The notes: a model not told the origin generated them from the sequence alone. Counted from the first letter of the stretch, positions 44,180-54,174 are shown. The stretch: DNA of 61,404 nucleotides from Streptococcus sobrinus DSM 20742 = ATCC 33478 (GCF_000686605.1 NZ_JMLC01000011.1:1-61404), one strand, 5' to 3'. A program made the numbers and translations.

Positions 44180-44657
44180 CTTACAGTAGTTGATACTGCC
44201 AGGGGAGAGTTAGTAAGGGAGATAGCTAAGGCACCCTAGTACCTAGCGTAGCTTAACAAGAGCAAAAGATCTTAGACAAATTTTCTGATATAACACAAGA
44301 CCCCGGCAGCCGATGATACTGCTGGGGTCGAGTTAGCGGTGGAGGTGGCTGATCGTTATAGCGATTAGCGTAGTTTATCAGCTACTTTAGCACTTAGATT
44401 TTAAAAAAGACACGACATGAAAAAGGAACAGTCGACAATACTGTTCCTTTTGAATTAGTGATGGGGGTAGGCAAAGCACGCTAGTGCTTGCCGTTAGTCA
44501 GCAGTTACTTTACTAGCTAACTGATCTTATCCATCACGATACGAAGAAAAGGAAACCGATCCAGCTTCCTTTTCGTAGTTAGTAAGGGAGATAGCTAGGG
44601 CACTCTAGTGCCTAGCGTAGCTTGACAAGAGCAAAGCTCTTAGTCAAGCTTTCTCCG
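44180..44657 (+). repeat. Array of four structured repeat modules
   Basis: The modules are spaced 115-140 bases apart. Each begins with a hairpin whose loop contains CGATGATA, CGACAATA or a similar string: CAGTA/TACTG at 44184, GACCCCGGCAG/CTGCTGGGGTC at 44299, AAAAGGAACAG/CTGTTCCTTTT at 44421 and AAAAGGAA/TTCCTTTT at 44547. Each continues with a region that can fold as a three-way junction. In the last module AGTAAgGGAG pairs with CTCCgTTACT around CTAGGGCACT/AGTGCCTAG and CTTGAC.AGAGC/GCTCT.GTCAAG. The first and last modules share GTTAGTAAGGGAGATAGCTA. No coding frame is supportable. Confidence 0.75.
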
Positions 44658-45308
44658 TTACTCCGCTGCTTGCTCCCACTTCTTAGAGAGGTGGCGGGAG
44701 TAACTGGAAATCATAAAGTTGACAACAAAGTAGGCTGCTGCAACGATAAAGTAAAGAGTGAAAATTTGACTAGTTTCAAAGTATTTTCCCATCAAAATTT
44801 GACTCTTACCAAAGAGGTCTTGAAGGGCAATGACTGAGTAGAGGAAGCTGGTATCCTTAACGACGGTAACAAACTGCGAGATGATTGACGGTAGCATCTT
44901 GCGGATAGCCTGAGGCAGAATGATAATCCGTAGGACTTGGAATTGTGTGAAGCCCTGTGCTAGACCAGCCTCAGTTTGCCCCTGATCAATGGCATTGAGT
45001 CCCCCACGAATGATTTCTGCCAAGGCAGCAGAAGTGAAGATGGTGAAGGCAGTAATACCAGCTACAGTTGCTTGCAGTTGGAAAACCAAGAAAACGATAA
45101 AAATCCAGAGCAAGTTGGGAACATTGCGGACAAATTCAATGTAGATGCTGGCAATGAGTTTGATGATTGGATTCTTTCCGTTCCGCATAACGGCCAAAAT
45201 CATCCCGAAAATAGTCGAGAGAACAATGATGATAAAGGAAAGATAGATAGTTGTCCAGAGCCCTTGGGCAAGGAACCTAAGATTATAAGGTGCTAATAAA
45301 TCTGACAT
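44658..45308 (-). CDS. glnP: Amino-acid ABC transporter permease (GlnP type)
   Basis: The 216-residue permease has the EAA loop AGLAQGFTQFQVLRIIILPQ (about 130-150) and five or so helices. It is the last gene of the four-gene minus-strand operon and pairs with the permease just upstream as the two channel halves. In S. mutans the locus next to vicRKX is glnQHMP, a glutamate/glutamine importer linked to acid tolerance; order and position match. The stop lies only a base or so from the structured repeat array, which may define the 3' end of the transcript. Confidence 0.9.
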   Translation of the reverse strand: MSDLLAPYNLRFLAQGLWTTIYLSFIIIVLSTIFGMILAVMRNGKNPIIKLIASIYIEFVRNVPNLLWIFIVFLVFQLQATVAGITAFTIFTSAALAEIIRGGLNAIDQGQTEAGLAQGFTQFQVLRIIILPQAIRKMLPSIISQFVTVVKDTSFLYSVIALQDLFGKSQILMGKYFETSQIFTLYFIVAAAYFVVNFMISSYSRHLSKKWEQAAE

Positions 45309-45322
45309 CGCTTGCCTCCCTT

Positions 45323-46030
45323 CTATAAGCTATAGGTCTTCTTGTTAGCTTCTTCTTTTCGACGGCCCCAAGTTGCAACTGGGAAACACATGATAAAGTA
45401 GAGCAGGGCAGCACCAGCAAAGGCAGGTACATAGTTGGTAGTATCATAAGCCCAAGCCTTGGCGGTAAACATGATATCAGCTCCAGAGATGATAGCAACA
45501 GTAGAGGTATTCTTAATCAAGTTAACGACCTGATTAATCATCGGTGGAATGATAATTCTGACGGCCTGTGGCAGGATGATAATAGACATGGTTTCCCGAT
45601 AGGTGAAGCCTTGAGAGAGAGCAGCCTCGGTTTGTCCACGGGGAATTGACTCAATCCCTGAGCGAATAACTTCTGACATGTAGGCACCGGTATAGACCCC
45701 GACACAGAGAACAGAGGTCCAGAAGGCTGGAACCTTAATCAAACCATTGGTTAAGATGGATAAACCATAGAAAACGAAGACAAAGTGAACCAGTAAGGGG
45801 GTGTTCTGGAAAATCTCGACATAAACCCGAGCGATGGCCTTGGCTAATTTATTGCGAGAAGAAGACATGGCTCCAAAAATCAGTCCCAAAAGCAGGGCCA
45901 CAATCAGAGCACAAACAGCCATGCCCAGGGTATAAAAGAATCCCTTGGCGAACTGTCCGAAGTTGGCAAAGTAATCCGCCCAACGTGAAAGGGCGTAAGG
46001 ATTGGTTGTATCTGTTGCTAGAATAAACAT
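45323..46030 (-). CDS. glnM: Amino-acid ABC transporter permease (GlnM type)
   Basis: The 235-residue permease carries the EAA loop EAALSQGFTYRETMSIIILPQA (about 142-163), where the 20 residues of the core match the other permease of the operon. N-terminal MFILATDTTNPYALSRWADY precedes the first helix. It is spaced 15 bases from each neighbour gene. Together with glnP it forms the heterodimeric channel. Confidence 0.9.
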   Translation of the reverse strand: MFILATDTTNPYALSRWADYFANFGQFAKGFFYTLGMAVCALIVALLLGLIFGAMSSSRNKLAKAIARVYVEIFQNTPLLVHFVFVFYGLSILTNGLIKVPAFWTSVLCVGVYTGAYMSEVIRSGIESIPRGQTEAALSQGFTYRETMSIIILPQAVRIIIPPMINQVVNLIKNTSTVAIISGADIMFTAKAWAYDTTNYVPAFAGAALLYFIMCFPVATWGRRKEEANKKTYSL

Positions 46031-46045
46031 AAACTTAGCTCCTTT

Positions 46046-46870
46046 CTAGTTATTAGCAGGTTTGGCTGGTGTGAGTTTGTATTTTTTATAAAGCTTTTGC
46101 AAACTACCATCTTTTTGCCATTTAGCTAAGAGACTATTAACATATTCAGTCACCTGGCTGTTAGACTTTTTGCTGGCAATTCCATATTCCATGGTATCAA
46201 AACCTTGTTTAAGAATCTTGTTATTCTTGCTGACATAGCCCGATAAAATAGACTTATCAACTGAGAATGCATCAATCCGATAGGCCCGCAAAGCTATGGC
46301 TAATTCAGGATAACTCCCCAGCTGCATGTAGTGGAATTTGATATTGTTATCCTTGGCATAGGCCTCTAGAGATGCCTTGGTCGTTGACCCTTGTGCCACT
46401 CCAATGGTCTTGCCATCTAAGGCTTTAGGGCTATTAATCCCAGAAGATTTATTCACTAAAAATCCGATTTCATCATAGTAGTAGGGATTAGAAATACTGT
46501 AGTTGTTTTTTCGCTCATCGTTGATGGTATAGGTAGCAATCATCAAATCTGTTTGGCCGTTGTCTAGGAGAGCCTCCCGAGTTTGAGCTGTTACGGCCGT
46601 GTACTGAACCTTAACCCCAAGTTCTTTGGCAATTTTTTTGGCTAAATCAACTTCCATGCCAGTGTATTTACTTTTTTTAGAATCGTAGTAACCAAAGTTT
46701 GGAACATCTTGTTTGACTCCAACCTTTAGAACGCCGGCATCTTTAATCTTTTGAACTTGAGCTGGTAGTTTGCTCTGTGTTGCCGCTTGAGTGGTTCCCC
46801 CCATGGTCAGGAAGTAACTTCCCCCAAAAGCAAGTAGCAGAGCCACTAAAAGGAAGAAATTCTTTTTCAT
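46046..46870 (-). CDS. glnH: Amino-acid ABC transporter substrate-binding protein without lipobox
   Basis: The 274-residue extracellular receptor has the type II binding fold: GVLKVGVKQDVPNFGYYD (about 50-67), GMEVDLAKKIAKELG (about 75-89), a segment with DLMIATYTINDERKNNYSIS, and the C-terminal LLAKWQKDGSLQKLYKKY. The N-terminal hydrophobic stretch (about 5-22, LLVALLLAFGGSYFLTMGG) has no cysteine, so it cannot be a lipoprotein. It must stay as an uncleaved anchor or be secreted. The motif set fits glutamate/glutamine/aspartate receptors. Confidence 0.92.
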   Translation of the reverse strand: MKKNFFLLVALLLAFGGSYFLTMGGTTQAATQSKLPAQVQKIKDAGVLKVGVKQDVPNFGYYDSKKSKYTGMEVDLAKKIAKELGVKVQYTAVTAQTREALLDNGQTDLMIATYTINDERKNNYSISNPYYYDEIGFLVNKSSGINSPKALDGKTIGVAQGSTTKASLEAYAKDNNIKFHYMQLGSYPELAIALRAYRIDAFSVDKSILSGYVSKNNKILKQGFDTMEYGIASKKSNSQVTEYVNSLLAKWQKDGSLQKLYKKYKLTPAKPANN

Positions 46871-46883
46871 ATATTAATACCTC

Positions 46884-47648
46884 TTATTCAGCTGAGACCT
46901 TGTCGCTGGTATGGTTGATAATCTTGGAGAGGAATTGTTTAGCCCGAGGTTCTTTCGGATTATCAAAGAAACCATCAACATCAGTTGTGTCTTCTAAAAT
47001 TTCTCCTTCTGCCATGAAGATGATGCGGTCTGCCACACTACGAGCAAAGCCCATTTCGTGGGTAACGACCACCATGTTCATTCCTTCCTTGGCGAGATTT
47101 TGCATAACAGCCAATACATCCCCAATGGTTTCGGGGTCTAGAGCGGAAGTTGGTTCGTCAAAGAGCAGAAGCTCAGGATTCATTGCCAAGCCGCGCGCAA
47201 TTGCAACCCGTTGCTTTTGACCACCGGAGAGCATTCCTGGGTATGAATCCTTGCGGTCCCACATATTAACGTAGGTTAAATATTTTTCAGCGATCTTTTC
47301 GGCTTCCTTTTGGTCCATACCCAAAACTTTAACAGGAGCTAGGGTAACATTTTCCAGAACCGTTTTATGTGGATAGAGGTTAAAGTGCTGGAAGACCATG
47401 CCGACTTCCTTGCGCAATTGAACCAGTTCCTTATTGGAAGCGTTGGAAACCTCGTGCCCATTAACCTTGAGGCTGCCAGTTTCGATACTTTCTAAAGCAT
47501 TCATGGTACGAATAAGGGTTGATTTCCCAGAGCCTGAAGGGCCTAGGAGAACAACCACTTGACCTTTTTCAATTTCAAGATTGATATGACGAAGGGCGTG
47601 ATAGTCACCGTAGTATTTCTCGACATTTTTGTATTCAATAAGTGCCAT
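46884..47648 (-). CDS. glnQ: Amino-acid ABC transporter ATPase (GlnQ type)
   Basis: The 254-residue ATPase has Walker [13 protein letters not shown] (about 35-46), signature [18 protein letters not shown], Walker [15 protein letters not shown] and H-loop [15 protein letters not shown] start at 47648 ([20 protein letters not shown]) after GGGAGGA; the frame's 33 earlier residues overlap the leader. First gene of the glnQHMP-like operon, driven by a strong promoter, and divergent from vicR. Confidence 0.95.
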   Translation of the reverse strand: MALIEYKNVEKYYGDYHALRHINLEIEKGQVVVLLGPSGSGKSTLIRTMNALESIETGSLKVNGHEVSNASNKELVQLRKEVGMVFQHFNLYPHKTVLENVTLAPVKVLGMDQKEAEKIAEKYLTYVNMWDRKDSYPGMLSGGQKQRVAIARGLAMNPELLLFDEPTSALDPETIGDVLAVMQNLAKEGMNMVVVTHEMGFARSVADRIIFMAEGEILEDTTDVDGFFDNPKEPRAKQFLSKIINHTSDKVSAE

Positions 47649-47685
47649 AGAGTCCTCCCTTGACAAAGACGTTAGCGGAATTAAT

Positions 47686-47747
47686 TTTTCTGATGTCAGA
47701 AAACCTAACGTGGTATAGATTTTACCACAAGCAAAAACTTCTGTCAA
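47686..47747 (-). promoter_or_regulatory. glnQ operon promoter and inverted repeat
   Basis: On the minus strand TTGACA (47742-47747), a 17-base spacer and TAAAAT with an upstream TGTGG (47719-47724) form a near-consensus promoter. TTTTCTGA-tg-TCAGAAAA (47686-47703), a perfect palindrome, lies at about +10 to +30 of the transcript and could be an operator. Confidence 0.75.
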
Positions 47748-47873
47748 TGTTTTCAGAAAATTTATACAGACTTGAAATAGACTTGTAAACCCTAAGTATT
47801 TCTATTATTTCGTGACTTTTGTTATAATAAAGGGAAAAGTATCAATTAGATAGGAAATAATGAGGTAAGAATG

Positions 47874-48581
47874 ATGAAAAAGATTCTTGTTGTCGACGAT
47901 GAAAAGCCGATTTCAGATATTATCAAGTTTAATTTAATTAAAGAAGGTTATGAAGTAGTGACTGCCTTTGATGGTAAGGAAGCTTTGAAACGGTTTGACG
48001 ATGAAAATCCAGATTTGATCATCTTGGACTGGATGTTGCCAGAATTGGAAGGCTTAGAAGTCGCTAAAGAAATTCGCAAGAGCAGCCATGTGCCAATCAT
48101 TATGCTGTCTGCCAAGGACAGTGAGTTCGATAAGGTTATTGGTTTGGAAATTGGTGCTGATGACTATGTCACCAAGCCTTTCTCTAATCGTGAACTTTTG
48201 GCTCGAATCAAGGCTCACCTGCGCCGAACTGAAAACATCGAGACAGCTGTTGCTGAAGAAAACGATGCCTCGGATAGCGAATTAACTATTGGAGACTTAC
48301 AGATTATTCCTGATGCTTTTGTTGCCAAAAAACGCGGGGAAGAGTTGGAATTGACCCATCGTGAATTTGAACTCCTCCATCATCTGGCTACTCATATCGG
48401 TCAAGTAATGACCCGCGAGCACCTACTGGAAACTGTTTGGGGTTATGACTACTTTGGTGATGTCAGAACAGTCGATGTTACTATCAGACGTCTCCGTGAG
48501 AAAATTGAGGATACTCCAAGCCGACCAGAATATATTTTAACCCGTCGTGGCGTTGGTTATTATATGAAGTCTTATGAATAA
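47874..48581 (+). CDS. vicR: VicR/WalR response regulator
   Basis: VicR is the essential OmpR-family regulator of cell-wall turnover genes in streptococci. The protein (235 residues from ATG 47874; an ATG three bases earlier is equally in frame) has DDEKP acid pocket (about 9), phospho-acceptor [10 protein letters not shown] (Asp about 52), SAKDSEFDK and KPFSNREL. The C-terminal winged helix shows [20 protein letters not shown]. It starts the vicRKX operon and overlaps vicK by 8 bases. TATAAT lies at 47823-47828. Confidence 0.98.
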   Translation: MKKILVVDDEKPISDIIKFNLIKEGYEVVTAFDGKEALKRFDDENPDLIILDWMLPELEGLEVAKEIRKSSHVPIIMLSAKDSEFDKVIGLEIGADDYVTKPFSNRELLARIKAHLRRTENIETAVAEENDASDSELTIGDLQIIPDAFVAKKRGEELELTHREFELLHHLATHIGQVMTREHLLETVWGYDYFGDVRTVDVTIRRLREKIEDTPSRPEYILTRRGVGYYMKSYE

Positions 48582-49935
48582 TAATCCTGTTGTTGAAAAT
48601 CTCAATACCTTTGAATTAGCCCTGCTCATTCTTTTGGCCCTAGTTGCCCTTTATTTTATTTATCAAGCAGTGCGGGAGTACCGCAATGCTAAGACCGTTC
48701 GTGCTATTAGCCAAAAGGTAACCAGCCTGATTGCTGGTGATTACACGGAGGATCTTCACTTAAAAGGGGATTCTGAATTGATTGAGCTGGGGACCAACTT
48801 GAATGACCTGTCAGATGTTTTGCATTTGACCCATGAAAATCTTTCACAAGAGCGCAATCGCCTAGCTTCCGTCCTGTCCTATATGAGTGATGGGGTTTTA
48901 GCGACCAATCGGGTTGGAAAAATTACCATGATCAATGATACGGCCCGCAAGCAGCTCAATCTAACCCGAGAAGAAGCGCTTGAGATGAACATCATGGATT
49001 TGATTGACTCAGATGACTATGATTATCGTGACTTGATTACCCAGACCCCCGAGGTGACCCTCTATCGTCGCAATGAATACGATGAATTTATCACCTTGCG
49101 GGTCAATTTTGCCCTCAACCGTCGGGAGAGTGGTTTTATTTCTGGTCTGGTTGCCGTTCTTCACGATACGACCGAACAGGAAAAGGAAGAGCGAGAACGC
49201 CGTCTCTTCGTCTCGACCGTCAGTCATGAGTTGCGCACGCCGCTGACCTCGGTCAAGTCCTACCTAGAGGCCCTCAATGAAGGTGCCCTCAATGAAGAGG
49301 TGGCACCGAGCTTTATTCAGGTGTCCCTAGATGAGACCAATCGCATGATGCGGATGATTTCTGACCTCCTGCAATTATCGCGGATTGACAATGATACCAG
49401 CCATATTGAGGTCGAAATGACCAATTTTACGGCCTTTATTACGGTTATCCTGAATCGTTTTGACCAGATTAAGAGTCAGCAGGATTCCGACAAGGACTAT
49501 GAAATTGTTCGCAACTATCCCTTGAATCCCATCTGGGTTGAAATTGATACCGACAAGATGACCCAGGTGCTGGATAACATTCTCAACAATGCCATTAAAT
49601 ATTCACCAGACGGTGGTCAAATTACCGTTTCAATGACAACCACAGAGACTCAGTTGATTATTTCCATTTCTGACCAAGGACTGGGGATTCCTAAGAAGGA
49701 CCTGCCTCTGATTTTTGACCGCTTCTACCGTGTTGATAAGGCCCGCAGTCGGGCCCAAGGTGGAACTGGTCTGGGCTTGGCCATTGCTAAGGAAATTATT
49801 AAGCAACATCAGGGCTTTATCTGGGCCAAGAGCGAGTACGGTAAGGGTTCAACCTTTACCATTGTGCTTCCTTATGACAAGGAGCCTGATGATTTTGATG
49901 ATGAATGGGAGGAAGATGAGTCCGTCGATGACTAA
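48574..49935 (+). CDS. vicK: VicK/WalK sensor histidine kinase
   Basis: The 453-residue kinase has one N-terminal membrane helix (about 12-32), a HAMP domain (about 33-85), a PAS domain (about 95-200), the H-box [20 protein letters not shown] (His about 218) and an ATPase domain with [17 protein letters not shown] and [11 protein letters not shown] single membrane segment and cytoplasmic PAS are typical of streptococcal VicK, unlike the two-helix Bacillus WalK. An acidic tail ends the protein. It overlaps both neighbours, so the operon is tightly coupled. Confidence 0.98.
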   Translation: MNNNPVVENLNTFELALLILLALVALYFIYQAVREYRNAKTVRAISQKVTSLIAGDYTEDLHLKGDSELIELGTNLNDLSDVLHLTHENLSQERNRLASVLSYMSDGVLATNRVGKITMINDTARKQLNLTREEALEMNIMDLIDSDDYDYRDLITQTPEVTLYRRNEYDEFITLRVNFALNRRESGFISGLVAVLHDTTEQEKEERERRLFVSTVSHELRTPLTSVKSYLEALNEGALNEEVAPSFIQVSLDETNRMMRMISDLLQLSRIDNDTSHIEVEMTNFTAFITVILNRFDQIKSQQDSDKDYEIVRNYPLNPIWVEIDTDKMTQVLDNILNNAIKYSPDGGQITVSMTTTETQLIISISDQGLGIPKKDLPLIFDRFYRVDKARSRAQGGTGLGLAIAKEIIKQHQGFIWAKSEYGKGSTFTIVLPYDKEPDDFDDEWEEDESVDD

Positions 49936-50737
49936 TCAAGGTTTTAAATACAGTATTTTAGCTTCGGGCTCCTCAGGGAACTCCTTTTACTTGGAAACGC
50001 CCAAGAAGAAGCTCCTGATTGATGCAGGACTCTCAGGTAAGAAGATTACCAGTCTCCTTGCTGAAATTGACCGCAAGCCAGAAGATTTGGATGCTATTTT
50101 GGTCACCCATGAGCACAAGGACCATATCCACGGTGTCGGGGTCTTGGCCCGTAAGTACGGCATGCCCATCTATGCCAACGAAAAGACCTGGCAGACCATG
50201 GATGCCCACAATATGATTGGTAAGGTTGACCCCGAGCAAAAGCACACATTTGAGCGAGGTAAGGTCATGACCCTCGGGGACATTGATATTGAGAGCTTCG
50301 GCGTCAGCCACGATGCCATTGACCCTCAATTCTACCGCTTTATGAAGGACGATAAGAGCTTTGTCATGCTGACGGATACAGGCTATGTCAGTGATCGGAT
50401 GGCTGGATTGATTGAAAATGCGGACGGCTACCTGATTGAGTCCAACCATGATATTGAAATTCTGCGTTCAGGAGCCTATCCATGGAGCCTTAAACAAAGG
50501 ATCCTGTCTGATAAGGGGCATCTGTCTAATGAAGATGGCTCTGAAACCATGATTCGCACAATTGGCAACCGCACCAAGAAGATTTATCTGGGGCATCTCA
50601 GTAAGGAAAACAATATTAAAGAGCTGGCTCATATGACCATGGAATCAAATTTGACACAAGCTGATTTTGGCGTTGGCCATGACTTCAAAGTTTTGGACAC
50701 TTCGCCGGATGAAGCAACTCCTCTGACAGATATATAA
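49928..50737 (+). CDS. vicX: VicX/WalJ metallo-beta-lactamase-fold protein
   Basis: The 269-residue protein has the metal motif THEHKDHIHG (about 59-68) of MBL-fold hydrolases and YSILASGSSGNSFYLE at the start, the YycJ/VicX signature. In B. subtilis and streptococci it is linked to DNA replication or wall control, with unclear substrate. I start at ATG 49928, which overlaps the vicK stop by 8 bases; earlier in-frame residues are inside vicK. A terminator follows. Confidence 0.95.
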   Translation: MTNQGFKYSILASGSSGNSFYLETPKKKLLIDAGLSGKKITSLLAEIDRKPEDLDAILVTHEHKDHIHGVGVLARKYGMPIYANEKTWQTMDAHNMIGKVDPEQKHTFERGKVMTLGDIDIESFGVSHDAIDPQFYRFMKDDKSFVMLTDTGYVSDRMAGLIENADGYLIESNHDIEILRSGAYPWSLKQRILSDKGHLSNEDGSETMIRTIGNRTKKIYLGHLSKENNIKELAHMTMESNLTQADFGVGHDFKVLDTSPDEATPLTDI

Positions 50738-50773
50738 AAAGAACTAGCAGCTTGACGGTTGCTAGTTCTTTTA
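50738..50773 (+). terminator. vicRKX terminator
   Basis: AAGAACTAGCA and TGCTAGTTCTT form an 11-base stem followed by TTTAG. Confidence 0.85.
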
Positions 50774-50836
50774 GATTATAGTCTCAAAACAGTTTATACT
50801 CATTTAGACTCTATCAAATCAAAATCAGCATTTGCG

Positions 50837-50879
50837 ATACTTTCTTAAGTTCTTGTGTCCGCACTATCTAAGAAAGTAT
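50837..50879. repeat. Short palindromic repeat with ATACTTTCTTA ends
   Basis: ATACTTTCTTA and TAAGAAAGTAT are perfect 11-base inverted ends of a 43-base unit whose core CTTGTGTCCGCACT is shared with 13789 and 11387. ATACTCAATGAAAA-like streptococcal repeat sequence lies at about 50964-50977 (minus strand) and 50796. The 50774-51046 gap holds no gene. Confidence 0.7.
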
Positions 50880-51046
50880 AGAAGGGATAAAGCAAGTCCC
50901 TAACTTTGTCTCTGAAACTTGCTACAAGAACTATCATCGCAGTTCTCTGTGCCCCTCTTTTTGTTTTCATTGAGTATCAGATAAGAAAAAGAGGGGGAGA
51001 CAAAAATTACAGTTTCAATAGCCTTTTTGCCCACTCTCTTTGATTT

Positions 51047-52486
51047 TTAATATTTTGACCAAGTTTTTGGAATGAAGAGGAGAAGAACGGGATAGATTTC
51101 CAGACGTCCAGCAATCATGGCTAGAGACATGAGGAATTTTGCCCAAGGGCTGAAAATAGCAAAGGTATCTGCTGTTCCTAGCAGGGGTCCAATATTATTG
51201 AAGGTGGAGGCGACAGCGCTGACCACAATCATAAAGTTATTGTTATCTAAACTGATGACTAAAATCAGTCCTAGGAAAATCATAGCATAGACAGCCAAAT
51301 ACTTGAGAATACCGTGCTGAGTAGCCTTGTCTAGTGGCCTGTGATTAACATGGAGGGACATGACCCGATTGGGGTAGAGTGTTTTTAGAATCTGATTTTT
51401 GGTAATCTTACTAACAATCAGTGAGCGCATAACCTTGAAGCCCCCTGCGGTAGAGCCAGCGGATCCCCCGATAATCATCAAGATTAGAAGAACAGTCTGT
51501 GAAAAGAGTGGCCACTTCGTTAAATCAGTAATCCCAAATCCTGTTGTTGTTATAATTGTTGATACTTCAAAGAAGGAATACTGCAGACTTTGAGACCAAG
51601 AACCATAGAGGTGAAGAATGTTTAGGAAGATTAAACCGGTCGCTGCAGCGACAATACTCAGATAGGTTCGCAATTCTTCATCGCCAAAGAAAACCTTTAA
51701 TTTCCGAATCAAAAGGAAATAATAGAGGTTAAAATTCACTCCGAAAATTAATGTCCCAACTGAAACGACTATTGTAATCAGGCTGCTATGGTAATGGGCG
51801 ATACTGTCGTTATAAACTGCGAAGCCACCAGTACCTGCTCCTCCCATAGCTGTTACCAGGCTATCGAAGAAGGGCATACCGCAAACCCAGAGAATGGCTG
51901 CAAAAATGGCGAACATAACTAAGTAAATGATATAGAGGATTTGAGCAGTATCCTTGAGTTTAGAGACTACCTTACCAAAGACAGGGCCGGGAACTTCCGC
52001 CCGCATGACTTCCAGGTGAGCATTTTTAGAATTTTCCATAATGGCCAAGGCAAAAACCAACACTCCCATCCCACCGATTAAGTGAGTGAAGCTCCGCCAG
52101 AAAAGCAAGGCATGGGAGAGAACCGCTAAATCAGGAAGGATAGTGGCTCCAGTTGTTGTAAAGCCTGAGCTGACTTCAAAGAAGGCATCAATCAGACTGG
52201 GAATTTGACCGGAAAAGACGAAGGGGAGAGCCCCGAAAAAGGACCAGAGAATCCAACAGAGGGCAACAATCAACATCCCTTCCTTGGTGTAAATCCGATA
52301 GTTCTTGGGTTTGAAAATCGAACCCGCAAGGCCCAGAAAGGTAAGAATCCCCATGGTTGCTAGTAAACTGGCAAAGACCCGCCAATATTCATGGTAGATT
52401 AAAGCAACAAATAGAGGCACAGCCAACAGACCAGCTTCAATCAGAAGTAATTTCGCTAAGAGGTAGCGAACCATAGAACGATTCAT
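51047..52486 (-). CDS. trkH: TrkH/KtrB-family potassium transporter, membrane subunit
   Basis: The 479-residue membrane protein forms a potassium pathway from four pore repeats. The filters are visible as SSGFTTTGATI (about 107-117), GAGTGGFAVYND, STIITTTGFGITD and TFNNIGP. Eight to ten membrane helices fit the family length. It follows trkA by 10 bases, and that RCK protein should gate it. Streptococci use such pairs for K+ uptake at acid pH, which is general knowledge rather than seen here. Confidence 0.95.
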   Translation of the reverse strand: MNRSMVRYLLAKLLLIEAGLLAVPLFVALIYHEYWRVFASLLATMGILTFLGLAGSIFKPKNYRIYTKEGMLIVALCWILWSFFGALPFVFSGQIPSLIDAFFEVSSGFTTTGATILPDLAVLSHALLFWRSFTHLIGGMGVLVFALAIMENSKNAHLEVMRAEVPGPVFGKVVSKLKDTAQILYIIYLVMFAIFAAILWVCGMPFFDSLVTAMGGAGTGGFAVYNDSIAHYHSSLITIVVSVGTLIFGVNFNLYYFLLIRKLKVFFGDEELRTYLSIVAAATGLIFLNILHLYGSWSQSLQYSFFEVSTIITTTGFGITDLTKWPLFSQTVLLILMIIGGSAGSTAGGFKVMRSLIVSKITKNQILKTLYPNRVMSLHVNHRPLDKATQHGILKYLAVYAMIFLGLILVISLDNNNFMIVVSAVASTFNNIGPLLGTADTFAIFSPWAKFLMSLAMIAGRLEIYPVLLLFIPKTWSKY

Positions 52487-52496
52487 TTATGCCACC

Positions 52497-53846
52497 TCAT
52501 TTCAAAAGATCGTAGATATCTGCGATGTTAGTCAGTAGGGTCACAACAACAATTTTATCACCGACCTCATAGGTGTCTTGACCAGTTGGGAAAAGCGGCT
52601 TGCCCTTGCGAATAATAGCTGCTACCAGCACTCCCTTCTTGAGTTGCACATCAGCCAGTTGTTTTCCTGCGATTTTGTTCTTTTCCCGAATTTCAAACTG
52701 AAGGGTTTCAATCTTGCCGTTGGCAATGTGGTGGACAGCATCCAGTGTTGAAGATTCCTGAGCATTCACGCGACCGCGGATGAAATGCATCATGCTATCG
52801 ACGGCGATGGACTTTGGTGTAATAATACTGGAAAAGTCATCGGTATCAATGATTTCCAGAAGGCTAGTCCGATTGACCTTGGTGATATTTTTTTCAATTC
52901 CCAAGGTATCAAGGAACATGGAAGAGATGATATTTTCTTCATCGACTCCTGTCAAGGTAGCGACGGCATCATAGTTTTCAACCCCTTCCTCCACCAAGAT
53001 GTTTTTTGCAGTTCCATCTCCCAAAACAATGGGAATTTCTGGAAATTCTTGACTAAAGTACTGACTACGCTTTTCAGTAATTTCAATAACCTTGAGCTTA
53101 ATTTTGGTGTTGCGCAGGAGGTTGAGTAGATAATAGGTAATCCGTCCTGCTCCAATAATCATCATATTTTTGATGACCTTATTTTTGACAAAATTATGAA
53201 AGAGGATCATCTCGATTCGATCGCCTGTTACGTAGATTTTATCTCCCTTTAACAAGATATCATCACCATCTGGGATGATAACCTGACCTGCCCGCTTGAT
53301 TGCACAGACCAAGATGTTGCCAAATTTTCGTCGAAATTGTTCAAGAGAGAGGTCGCAGAGCCGGCTATTCTCGCTGATTTTAAATTCCATCAACATAATA
53401 CGACCGTTAACAAAGTGTTCAACCGACAAGGCGCCTGGAAAGTCAACGCTATTAGCTATGTAGCGAGCCGCTAAGAGTTCTGGATTGACTACCATGGAGA
53501 AGCCCAAGAAATTATTATCCTTGAAATAGGCATTGGAGTATTCTGGATTACGGACCCGAACGATGGTTTCCTTAGCCCCCATTTTTTTAGCCAGAACGGC
53601 CGATATCATATTGACCTCATCTTGATCGGAGATGGCTACAAAAATATCACAGTGCTGCACATCAGCCTGCTCCAGAATTTTATAGTTGGCACCATTGCCG
53701 ACAATTCCCATGATGTCAAGACGTCTGCTGACGCGACCCAAGACTTCTTCCTTCTCTTCAATCAAGGTTACATCATGCTTTTCTTCAACCAACGACCGGC
53801 AAAGGGCGGTACCGACCTTGCCTCCACCAACGACAATAACTTTCAT
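52497..53846 (-). CDS. trkA: TrkA potassium-uptake regulator with two RCK domains
   Basis: The 449-residue cytoplasmic protein has two Rossmann RCK_N domains beginning MKVIVVGGGKVGTALCRSL (1-19) and MMIIGAGRITYYLLNLLR (about 228-245). Each is followed by an RCK_C domain (EFKISENSRLCDLSLEQF and LQFEIREKNKIAGKQLADV). It binds nucleotide and gates TrkH. The first glycine motif is GGGKVG and the second GAGRIT, so the second is slightly degenerate. First gene of the trkA-trkH unit. Confidence 0.95.
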   Translation of the reverse strand: MKVIVVGGGKVGTALCRSLVEEKHDVTLIEEKEEVLGRVSRRLDIMGIVGNGANYKILEQADVQHCDIFVAISDQDEVNMISAVLAKKMGAKETIVRVRNPEYSNAYFKDNNFLGFSMVVNPELLAARYIANSVDFPGALSVEHFVNGRIMLMEFKISENSRLCDLSLEQFRRKFGNILVCAIKRAGQVIIPDGDDILLKGDKIYVTGDRIEMILFHNFVKNKVIKNMMIIGAGRITYYLLNLLRNTKIKLKVIEITEKRSQYFSQEFPEIPIVLGDGTAKNILVEEGVENYDAVATLTGVDEENIISSMFLDTLGIEKNITKVNRTSLLEIIDTDDFSSIITPKSIAVDSMMHFIRGRVNAQESSTLDAVHHIANGKIETLQFEIREKNKIAGKQLADVQLKKGVLVAAIIRKGKPLFPTGQDTYEVGDKIVVVTLLTNIADIYDLLK

Positions 53847-54170
53847 TATCTTTCCTTAAAATGTTATAGTATGCGAACCAAGTCTTTTTACTCTAGGGAC
53901 TAAGGCTGAAACTCAGTGAATCTGTCACAATTTTCCTAATTACCTTGGACGAAACCAGATTTTAGAGATGGTTCTAGATAATTTAAAAAATTAGCCCAAA
54001 AAGCCTAGGCTAATAAAATATCTTACTCTTTTTTTGCAGAAAAAGCACCCCTTTTTTTAAAATAATAGCACTTGAAATAAGATTGAAATGAACAAGTTTT
54101 AAGACTGTAAAGTAGGGCCTTCAGAGAATCGTGTGGAAGTCCCAATTTTCTTTAAAATTTTTACTGCGTA
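53847..54170. other. Intergenic region upstream of trkA
   Basis: TTAGCC...GGCTAA at about 53993-54014 forms a hairpin with T-runs on the minus strand. The rest is AT-rich with no gene. It should contain the trkA promoter, which I could not fix. Confidence 0.4.
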
Positions 54171-54174
54171 AGTG

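Noticed and set aside
44180..44657. tRNA or CRISPR cluster
   Set aside because: The modules have no anticodon arm or T-loop and no constant repeat/variable spacer pattern, although their fold is branched.
44622..44837. 71-codon plus-strand frame beginning in the repeat array
   Set aside because: It is largely antisense to glnP and the rest is structured repeat; no ribosome site.
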